Positions 53,962 through 62,493 of a DNA stretch of 64,000 nucleotides are shown in pieces. Within the stretch, counting starts at the first letter, position 1; each line of letters begins with the position of its first letter. The notes beneath the pieces are model-generated. The model did not search any database, was not told the DNA's origin, and saw nothing but the letters and a program-made list of their open reading frames with translations. Position numbers and translations under genes: made by a program. This stretch comes from AP-15 sp963698995 (GTDB lineage Bacteria > Pseudomonadota > Alphaproteobacteria > ATCC43930 > CGMCC-115725): assembly GCA_963698995.1 (NCBI GenBank), contig CAVOTD010000092.1, positions 65,890 to 129,889 of the forward strand. Reading direction: 5' to 3'.

Positions 53962-55047
53962 TCAGCTGGCCGGCCGCCACGGCCAAGTCACAGCCGGCAT
54001 GTCCTCCTCCCCTGAACTCCCCGGTTCGCTGATCACCTGGTCTCCGCAGATCACCCGCAACCGACGCTCCAGGGCACGGAGCTCCTCGGACGCCAGCAGG
54101 TCTTCTATGATCCAAGATTTTGAAGCGACGCCATTTTGCAGCAACCTCAGATATTGATCCTTCTCGGCGACCTGCGATCCTCTCAACAGGATTGCCCGAT
54201 ATGCCTCTTCGATGAAGGCTTCGTCTTCCAAATCGATCGGCAGCTCGATCTCGCAAGGCCACTGCAGAAGGAATTCGTCAAACGACATCCGGCCGCTGGG
54301 CCACCCGAGGTCAGGATGCGAATTGGACCGTGCAGGGGATGAGATGGCACTCATCCGCTCCGCCATCGCCAACAGCGCTCGTCTCGATTCCGGCTCGCTC
54401 GGACCGACGGATGGCTGGCTCAGCCGATGCCGTGCGGACCGCACAGCCCGGGCCAACACAGCACCGTCGATCGCCAGCGGATGCTGATCGCTCAACAAAT
54501 CTTTTAGAATTTCTCCAAATTCTGAAACGCTCTCTTCATTGGTGAACTTTGTGCAGTTCAGTACTTCTGAAATCAGCTGAAGAACCGTTTCCGCTCGGCC
54601 TTGTCGACGCAGAACATTCACGATCGGCTTGATCGCTTCCCAGCTAAACTCGCGAGAACGACATAACAAATGCAAAGCCGGCAATAGCGATGACCAGCTA
54701 TCCGATCTGATGATCTTATCGAGCAACAAGGTCACGGAAGATGAGCAGGATGGATCTGATGCGACACAGTACATCAACAGCGGAATGGCCGCCCGATCCG
54801 GCATCCGTTCTGCCGCCGATCGCAGGTCTTCCCGCAACTCACCGTGAGGGCGGTCCAACTCCAACTCGGGAAATTCATCGTAAGCACGGTCCAAGCCCTC
54901 CAAAGCATCGATCAATTCGCGGCCACCGAGCCAACTGATCCTCTCTCGGACAGTGTCGATATAGGCCTGGCCGAGCGCCGGCGAGCCGAACCCGGCCGGG
55001 GGCATCTCTCTGATTGGCGAATCGGGAATTTCGGCTCTTTGATCCAT
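53962..55047 (-). CDS. Hypothetical protein with DUF4214-like C-terminal domain
   Basis: About 361 residues from ATG 55047 (MDQRAEIPDS; a TTG at 55059 is the alternative). The N-terminal and middle parts are helical and not recognised. The C-terminal 80 residues, FLLQWPCEIELPIDLEDEAFIEEAYRAILLRG then YLRLLQNGVASKSWIIEDLLASEE, follow the DUF4214 pattern (a helical module that is common in exported or surface-associated proteins). Located 32 bases downstream of the giant glycosyltransferase gene and on the same strand, so likely co-expressed with it. Confidence 0.7.
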   Translation of the reverse strand: MDQRAEIPDSPIREMPPAGFGSPALGQAYIDTVRERISWLGGRELIDALEGLDRAYDEFPELELDRPHGELREDLRSAAERMPDRAAIPLLMYCVASDPSCSSSVTLLLDKIIRSDSWSSLLPALHLLCRSREFSWEAIKPIVNVLRRQGRAETVLQLISEVLNCTKFTNEESVSEFGEILKDLLSDQHPLAIDGAVLARAVRSARHRLSQPSVGPSEPESRRALLAMAERMSAISSPARSNSHPDLGWPSGRMSFDEFLLQWPCEIELPIDLEDEAFIEEAYRAILLRGSQVAEKDQYLRLLQNGVASKSWIIEDLLASEELRALERRLRVICGDQVISEPGSSGEEDMPAVTWPWRPAS

Positions 55048-55079
55048 GCGGTCCGGCAAAGGCCGCGCGAGGCGGCGGC

Positions 55080-58000
55080 CTACGTCAAACTCAATGCCTT
55101 TTCGCTTCGCTCGCGCCGCAATGCAAGTTGGATCCTGCCCCTCGTCCAGCCCAGACCTTTGAGCTCGAAGGCCGCATGGTCCAGCGTCGGATCAAGCGCG
55201 AGAGCGCGAAGATAGGCGACGCCGGCTTCAATTTTCCTGCCCTGGATTTTCAGCGCATGACCGAGTTGCAGATGAGTGTCCGCGAAATCGGCATCGAGCT
55301 CCAGCGATCTTCGGTAGGCGTTCTCGGCCTCCAAGAGGTCCCCGGACTCCTTTAGAGCGTGGCCGTATTGAACCCATATCGGGGGGTTGTCCGGCTTTTG
55401 ATCGAGCGCCTCTCGGTAATAGCGGGCAGCCGACACCCAGTCACGCGAATCTCGCGCCCGGTCGGCTCGCGAGATCAACCTCTTCTCGGGTTGCTTGGGA
55501 TCAGAGCGCGGCGACCGCGAGCCGAATCCCCGGAGTAAACCGAACCATCCCCCCACCGGTTGCGGATGCCTCCCGGCTGGCGCTCGCGGCGACGGCGGCG
55601 GATTGACTACCTCGGCAGAGCCTTGCGCCGCAGACGCGCGGTCTTCCCAGCTCACCACTTTGCGCTCGAGCAACTGCCGCACGGCTGCTAGGTCCTCTTC
55701 GCGCAACAAACTCGGGCCGTCTTGTGTTCGGGCCTCCGCCTTGGGTGGTGGCACCAAACCCCTCTCGACCTGCTCCGGAGCACGCAGCTCAGCGCCGTGA
55801 GTTTCCTCGAAGCAGCCATGGATAATATTCGATATGCGAGCCGCCTGGGAGCCCCAGCTGTTGGCTCGTACCCAATCGCGTTGTCGCTGCAGGATCTCGG
55901 TTTTGCGGTCTTCGTCCCCGAGGAAGGAGAGGATCCCCTCGGCGATCTCCCGAGGTTCGGTCCCGGGGAGCCGGTAAACGATTTCGGATAGGTCGGAAAA
56001 GATCGGCAGAGGCGTCGTCAATACCGGACGACTAGCGGCAAGCCCGAGCCGTGCCGCGCCGCTCGCCGACTCGTCCGATCGTTGATAAGGGAACACGATC
56101 GCGTCGCACGCACTGAGAAGAAACAGCGCTTCTTCGACATCGAGGAACTCGTTGATCAGGCGCAAATGCCCCTCTATCTCCAGCAGGCGAATTAGGGCCA
56201 GACAGCGCTCGCGTTCCTCCTGCGACTCCGGGGTCGGGTAGTCGGCGTTTATCATCAATAAGTACGCTGCTGGATACGCTCTCAGTATCAGTGCGAGGCT
56301 GTAGATGAGTTCCCTCAGCCCCTTGCCGGAAAGCAAGAACCCAAACGTGCCGATTACCGGGCTGAAATCCGCTAAACCGATCAGGCTGCGAACCGCATCC
56401 GCGTCTAGCGGCGCACGGTCGATCACCCCATGAGACAGCAAGACGACATTTTCGGTCACACGGCACTCCCGCAGCCGATTAACGTCCTCTAGGCTGTGCA
56501 CAAAGATACGTGCGCAGCTTTGCAATGCTTGCGTCATCTTCTGATGCGCACTCGGCCCATGATGATTTACCAGATCCTTCGTCCGATGGAATGTTACAAA
56601 GGTATTTATACCCGCATCGGACAAAGCAATTAGGGTGTCAGCAAACTCGCCGAAGTCGAAAAAGCTGAAATTATGCTGAAAGAACGCAGCATCAAACCTG
56701 TTTTCGATAAGATAATCTCGGACACGCGAAAGTCCGACGCCATCTTTGCTCCACAATCGCAGCACGTTGTCCGGGTCTGGCCGGATCGCCTCCTGAGCGT
56801 CGGCAAAGATGGTGATCTCGAAAGCGGTCTTATCAAAGAATTCGAGCAAATGTTCGGAGTGCGCAGCTATCCCACACCGCGCATTGTATGTTGAAACCCA
56901 ACCGAGCCGGAGCTTTCTTCTCATTACTGGCCTGTTCTCGAGGTAGTCTACAAAGCTGGTTACATTCTCGGCGACGTCACGCCACCGCAGTCGCGACGCG
57001 TCTCGTTGGCCCTTTAAGGCTCGAGAAGCGGTTATCGTCTCCGATGAACGACCGGCCCGATACGCCGTTTTCATCGCCTGGACAAGTTCTTCGATCGACG
57101 GACGCGCCCAGTATGAATTCGGTATCTTCAAATGGCTGGTGGAAAACTCGTAATTGCAGCCGATCAAAAACGAATTTTCGTCATTACAGAAATCCAAATG
57201 CCCGCTGTGACGCGTCAATATCACCGGCAGGCCGCGGGCCATCCCTTCCGCGGCGGGAAGATTGAAACCTTCTCCCCGAGTCGGGAGGACGAGAGCATCG
57301 CCAATGTGATAGAGAAACTCCATTTCCCGCTCGCCAAGCTCTTCGGAAATAACCTGAATCGCGGGGGAATTCTCAGACCCGCGCGTCAAGCGCTCCACCC
57401 AGCTGTCGATAGTATTGGTCGGGTTGTCGAACGTCTTGATCACAAGAAGTACCGGGTCACGCCTCGAGAAAGCCAGGCAGTAGGCGGTGACAAGCTCCTC
57501 GATCCCCTTGCGCGCGAGGCCGGAAGAGATGTGGAGGAACGTGAACGGCAGGGAAGGCGTCACCTGGCCGCGCTTCACGCGATCGACGATCACCCGCGGC
57601 AAGTGGCCCGAATGATCGACCCCGTGGCCGATGACGGCGATCGGCACTCGCACGCCGCTATCCCGGATCACGCGCTTGGTATATTCGGAAGGTACGAGAA
57701 CCCCATCGAGGTGAAGATTGATCAGCGAAGCCAGAGTGTCAGGGATCGAGCTTTCCTCCCACGCCAGGTGAACAAGCCGATAATCGCCGAGCATCCCATT
57801 CGGCCGAGGCGGGTAGGTGTTGCGGATCGTGACAATTCGGTCGCCGGTTACCGGTGCGTGCCGGACCAAATTCTGAATCTCCGCGGGGAGCCTGTTGGCG
57901 GCGATCGGGTCAACCACATAGCTTTCCACGCCGTCCGCCGGTTCGATATAGGAAGCGCAACCCTCCAGCTGGTTGAGTGCGAGGGCGAGATTGCGGTTTA

Positions 58001-59202
58001 CGATCGCGAGGCTATAGGAGGTCTCGAAAGGCCCCTCGAGGACGTAATGGGTCCGCCGCGAGGTCTGCGAGCCCTCATCAACTCGGGCGAGGGTGGAAGG
58101 CTCGGTTCCGCCTTCATAGGCCCCGACAGCGATCAACCAGCGCCGTAAATCGTTCTCGATGCGCCTTCGGCTGAACCGCAGCAGACGGTTGCGTTGGGAG
58201 CGGATGACCTCGCCTCTGAAGGACCGGTCCTCATGAAGGCGGATCAATGATTCGAGAATCCTCGCCGGATCCTTGTCCGGTATCTTTATCCCGGCGTCGC
58301 CCAGCGTATCCGGCACCGCTGAAGATGCATAAGCGATGACCGGAAGATCGAATGCCATCGCTTCGACAAGCGGCACGCCGAAGCCCTCGTGTTCACTCAG
58401 CGAAACATAGGCGGTGGCGGCCCTGTACCAGCCAAAGAGCTGCTCATCCGTCACTCGGCCAGTGAATTTTGACGCGCCGGTCAAGCTCCGCTCTGCGCAC
58501 CAGCTCGTCCAGATGTGATTTATAGCCAGTTGCATCATCGAACTGACCGACGAGGACGAGCTCCAGCGGAACGCGCCCGATCGAGCGAACTTTATCGACG
58601 AAATCGATGAGTTCGTGTTGGCATTTGTGCGGCACGATCCGTCCGACGAACAAAAGCCGAAACACAGCCGCAGTCGTCGTAATAGGGAATTTTCGAGGTG
58701 CGGCGCAAATCTGATGGCGGCGAAATCTCTGAGCAACGGAATGACGCTGACATTGCCGAAGCCTCTCTGGCTCAGCTGCCGCGCATTGAACGACGACACG
58801 GCGATGGCCGACTCGACGATGTCGCGAAACAGCGAAAGTTGCGAATAGCCTTTAAGTGCGTAGGAGCGCGTGGGATCACTTTCTGCAAAATATTGAGGAG
58901 GTGTAATATTGTGATAGACGAGAAATTTGCGGCACCGCAGCTCGGCCAGACGAGAGAAAGCATCGTGACCCATCGAATGGTGGATCAACAGAAAATCCGT
59001 CTCGGCTACCCGTAGATCCTCCAATGGTCGGAAGCGTCCGGACAGCGCGGGATCCACGTGTTCGACGAAAATATCGGATTCGAAGCCGAAGACTTTGCAC
59101 CATCGATTGTACAAAGAACATGCAATTCGTGACAGCGTCTGCGACTGACGAGCCGGAATGGAACTGATGGATGCTTATTTTATGTTGACCAACCATGGGC
59201 AT
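55080..59202 (-). CDS. Giant multi-domain glycosyltransferase: three GT4 domains plus TPR tail (several frameshifts)
   Basis: From ATG 59202 (MPMVGQHKISIHQFHSGSSVADAVTN) to 55080, about 1370 residues. Domain order: GT4 no. 1 (to about 58.1 kb, with LSEHEGFGVPLVEAMAFDLPVIAY); GT4 no. 2 (LEGPFETSYSLAIVNRNLA, VPSEYTKRVIRDSGVRVPI, FLHISSGLARKGIEELV, LVLPTRGEGFNLPAAEGMARGLPVI); GT4 no. 3 (LRLGWVSTYNARCGIAAHSEHLL, GTFGFLLSGKGLRELIYSL, VFPYQRSDESASGAARLG); and TPRs (RDWVSAARYYREALDQKPD, GDLLEAENAYRRSLELD). Frame breaks near 59095, 58670 and 58460 are all repaired in adjacent frames. Probably a cytoplasmic enzyme making a repeat with several linkages. Confidence 0.85.
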
Positions 59203-59505
59203 GCTCGACCGGGTTGGCGATGGGTTAAATCTATGTTCTAGTGGGCCGGGTTGACACCAGCCATCACCTACCCTGCACTAGCGTAACTCAATCGATTTCT
59301 TCGGCTCGGGTAGCACGCCCCACCGCGTCCAGTAACAAACTAGCGCATCGGGTCATCCGGTGCGAAGGGCTCGATATCACGGCAATCGCGTACCAATTCC
59401 GATCAAAGCCGGCAGCGGCGGCGACAATCTCCTGCGCGGCTCAACCACCTTTCCCCAACACCGTGCCGCTTCCGCCGAACTTATTCGCATCGAAAGTGGA
59501 TGGCC
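59203..59505. other. Non-coding region upstream of the giant glycosyltransferase gene
   Basis: Between the nested inverted repeat and the start of the giant glycosyltransferase. Its promoter should be here; the AT-rich tract close to the start codon on the minus strand (around 59170-59230) is the best place. Open frames are short and not protein-like. Confidence 0.4.
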
Positions 59506-59613
59506 GTTTGTGCCGTTTGTAGCCGTCACCGAAGAAACCGCGACTTGGTGTCGCGACCTGTCGCGGCCGCGACACCAAGTGCCAGAACTCAGCTGGTCAA
59601 ACGGCACAAACCG
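59506..59613. repeat. Nested perfect inverted repeats
   Basis: Outer arms GTTTGTGCCGTTTG (59506-59519) and CAAACGGCACAAAC (59600-59613); inner arms ACTTGGTGTCGCG (59543-59555) and CGCGACACCAAGT (59568-59580). The structure sits 9 bases beyond the stop of the secreted protein gene at 59623. It may be a terminator for that gene or a small palindromic mobile element; no T-run is seen. Confidence 0.7.
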
Positions 59614-59622
59614 TTATTATTC

Positions 59623-61028
59623 ACTGCGCAGAGAACACCCCGATACACCCCTGCAGGCAGTTCGGGTAGGCGGTGGTCGCCGGCAAGGGCACGTAGACAT
59701 GGTTGTTCGCGGCACTTGCGGCCATCGAGTGCACGGTCCCGGAGGCGTGCACAAAACTCGCCGTCCCCGTAGCCCCCACCTGCTGCTGGGCAAAGCGTCG
59801 GCACCTGTTGGGTCAGGGTGTTGACCACCGACGCGATAACGCCGAGCACCGGGCCGTTAGGGTTATTTCCGCCGTGACGTAGTAGTTATTGTCGCCCGAG
59901 TTGAACCAGACTTCGTCGCCGCCGCCGACGCCCGGCACCGCTACAAGCGACCCATTCGCCGGCGTGCAGCCCCTTCCCGGGTTACAGATCGCCTCCTGGG
60001 GCCCCGCGGTCGTTGTACAGGTCGGAGGAACAATCCGGGGGGAAGTGGATGCACTGGCAACTACCGCCGTGCACTTTTTGCCCGCCATGTCGAAGACCGA
60101 ATTGCAGCCTACAAGCAGATCCCCATTCGGGCCCACGGTGAGGCCGGCCGGCTGGCAATAGTTTATCGGGTAAATCGTTTCTATGACCCCGCCCGTAGTG
60201 ATCCGCGCGACTGCTCCGGTGATGCCGGTCCCGTCTCCAGGGCCGTCGATTTCCGGGAGCGAGACATAGAACCTCTTGGTGGTGGGGTCCCACACCGGCT
60301 GCTCAATGCCGTTTGTATTCTTATGGGGGCCAGGGAGCACATCAAATGTGGTTTTGATTGGATTTGAGAGCGCGCAAGTCGTCTTGTTGTAGGTGACTAT
60401 GGTGGAAAACGCCGGGTCGTCGGCGTTGTTGGCCGCTATGACCAGCGAATCCGCTATATCTACGGCCATCTCATCTACGCGAAATTTGCCGCCTGTATTC
60501 AGGGCGGTGACGACTTTTGTGAAGTCGACGGCGCCGTTGAACGAGAGCAAGCGGCTGTCGCCGTCGCCTGCGAAGATGCACGGGAACGCGGACGACGACG
60601 CCGTCGGGACCCGAGGTCGCCGTCGTACCGGTGTCCCCCTTAAAATTGGCCTGCCCAACGCCGTTGCCGCCGATCTGGCCGAACAGCGTCTCCGTGGTGA
60701 TGTCGATGACGTTGAGCGCAGCGTTGGAACGATCGGCGAGATAGTAGAGTCCAGCCGGGTGCCCCGCGATGGGGGTGGGGTCGACCCAACTGATGTCAAA
60801 CGAGAACATCTGGGTCTTGGGCTTCGCCGCAGTCCCGTTGATCGGAATAGTCTTGAGCAGGCTGAGAGCCGGGGGGTCGCTGGCTGCTTGCCCTTGCGCC
60901 CACGCCGCGCTCCCGAGGAGAAGCAGGGCCGAGGCGGCTGCCGCCGCCCAAGCCGATGATCGCCAATATTTTCTGGCCGCAGTCCGATAATAACCCAAAT
61001 CTGTAAGCACCGCTTCCCTCCCGCGCAT
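59623..61028 (-). CDS. Secreted protein, repeat-type (several frameshifts)
   Basis: Starts near ATG 61028 (MRGREAVLTDLGYYRTAARKYW) with signal peptide SSAWAAAAASALLLLGSAAWA-QGQ. Three or more single-base breaks (near 60595, 59865, 59785) are bridged in other frames: LKTIPINGTAAKPKTQMFSFDISWVDP, GLYYLADRSNAALNVIDITT, then AFPCIFAGDGDSRLLSFNGAVDF, WDPTTKRFYVSLPEIDG, and a tail AANNHVYVPLPATTAYPNC to the TGA at 59623. Short beta-blade repeats and paired Cys point to a beta-propeller exported protein. Function unknown. Confidence 0.65.
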
Positions 61029-61230
61029 TGGTTTCCGATCCGAACGGCACATGACACCGTCCGGTTCGGAACCATAGCATTCCGCGACGGCACGTCAAAC
61101 AATTGATAGCTATCGCTCATGTTAGGGACAAAGATCGCTTGGGAATTTGCCAAATCAACTTTCAATGGTTCTATATTGAATTACACAACCAAAGGCGCAA
61201 TGAAGTGGGGTCGCAGTCCTCCATTCACGC

Positions 61231-61281
61231 ATTCCGAGTTCTCAAGCCGTTCGATGACGATTTCCAGCCCACGAGGTAGGG
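61231..61281 (-). pseudogene. Fragment resembling the KpsC C-terminus
   Basis: On the minus strand LPRGLEIVIERLENSE closely matches the KpsC tail LPCGPEIVIERLDNPE at about 37.38-37.43 kb, with matching DNA (GAGCCGTTCGATGACGAT compared with AAGCCGTTCGATGACGAT). No other part of KpsC is visible; the flanks are unrelated. Probably a short remnant of a second kpsC copy or of a duplication. Confidence 0.6.
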
Positions 61282-61320
61282 AGCTGGGTGCCCCAACCCA
61301 CAAATCCTGCTTTCGTAGGC

Positions 61321-62448
61321 TCACCTCGGGGTTGCGATGATGTCGATGTGGTCGATGCCGCTGCGAGAATAAGCACCCATCACGCCATCGACGTCGTTCC
61401 CGAAGCTGTTTTCGGAACCATCCTTTTCGATGACGCCGATCCGGTATCCTCTGGCGGTCAGGAAGCGGAGGAAATCGGGGCCGCTGCAGTGGGATATGCC
61501 AGGCAATGTGCCGGGGCTAAATTCGCTGACAATCACCGGCCGGTCGCGGTCGATTGTCTCCGAAAGGCCGATCAGCGCATTGAGTTCCGCCCCTTCGGTG
61601 TCGATCTTAACCAGATTGAAATTCCGGTCTTTTGGCAGGATGACATCGAGCGCAAAACTCGGGACAGGATGCGTCGCAAAGATCGCGTCCAAATTATCCG
61701 GCAATTCCCCGGTCATGCCGTTGGAGTGGGAAACGTTTAGTGCCAGAAGGCCTGTTTGGCGTCCGGCTGCGGCTTGCATGACCAGAACCTGGTCAAAGCC
61801 GTTCACACGTCGGCTCGCTTCGAGCAACTTGATGTTCTCCGGGTTCGGCTCTACCGCGACGACGAGGCCCGAAGCCTCGACGAGCGAGGCAAGAAGCATC
61901 GTCAAGCACCCGATATTTGCGCCGATATCCACAACCGACATGCCGGGTTTGACGTAGCGGTCGAATAACGCGGCGATCCCCGGGTCGTAGGGAACGCCGT
62001 GCAGCACGTGTTGGCCGATCGCAAGATCGTCCTCCGATGCGAACACGGAAAACCTCGGCAGTTTCACCAACTCAACCTGATCACGATAGGTCTTGTTCAA
62101 CAGGCCGCGCTCGGCAAACTCTCGGGAAGTTACATAGCTGCTAACAACGTTTGCGAGATCCTCGCCGACGCGCGACGAGTGCCCAGGCCATTCTTCCGGA
62201 TTCGGGTTCCTCCCGAGCAACAACCGAAAGCAATAATAAATGTCGTCATCGGTCGCGGTCTGGCTGTGCTCGATATTTCGGGGATATTGGCGGGCCAGCG
62301 CTGCCGCGGGCCTGGGTGTCCCCGACCCAGCCGCAGTGAGCGGAGTCGGGGCAATGTCGCACCGGGCAAGTGCCGGCGGGACCGTTTGATTGACCAGGCC
62401 TCGCATGATCGGGAGGCAACGCGCCATTGTCTTTGCAAAAGCCTTCAT
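61321..62448 (-). CDS. FkbM methyltransferase with N-terminal DUF4214-like domain
   Basis: 375 residues from ATG 62448. Residues about 60-120 (DDDIYYCFRLLLGRNPNPEEWPGHSSRVGEDLANVVSSYVTSREFAERG) form a DUF4214-like helical module. The methyltransferase domain follows: VKPGMSVVDIGANIGCLTMLLASLVEASGLVVAVEPNPEN, FNLVKIDTEGAELNALIG and PVIVSEFSPGTLPG, the FkbM marks. Likely O-methylation of a surface sugar. Convergent in position with the KpsC fragment, and divergent from the beta-helix gene at 62494. Confidence 0.85.
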   Translation of the reverse strand: MKAFAKTMARCLPIMRGLVNQTVPPALARCDIAPTPLTAAGSGTPRPAAALARQYPRNIEHSQTATDDDIYYCFRLLLGRNPNPEEWPGHSSRVGEDLANVVSSYVTSREFAERGLLNKTYRDQVELVKLPRFSVFASEDDLAIGQHVLHGVPYDPGIAALFDRYVKPGMSVVDIGANIGCLTMLLASLVEASGLVVAVEPNPENIKLLEASRRVNGFDQVLVMQAAAGRQTGLLALNVSHSNGMTGELPDNLDAIFATHPVPSFALDVILPKDRNFNLVKIDTEGAELNALIGLSETIDRDRPVIVSEFSPGTLPGISHCSGPDFLRFLTARGYRIGVIEKDGSENSFGNDVDGVMGAYSRSGIDHIDIIATPR

Positions 62449-62493
62449 CGTGGGTCTAAACCGAAGTTACAAACAGGGTGCGCAACGAAGTCT

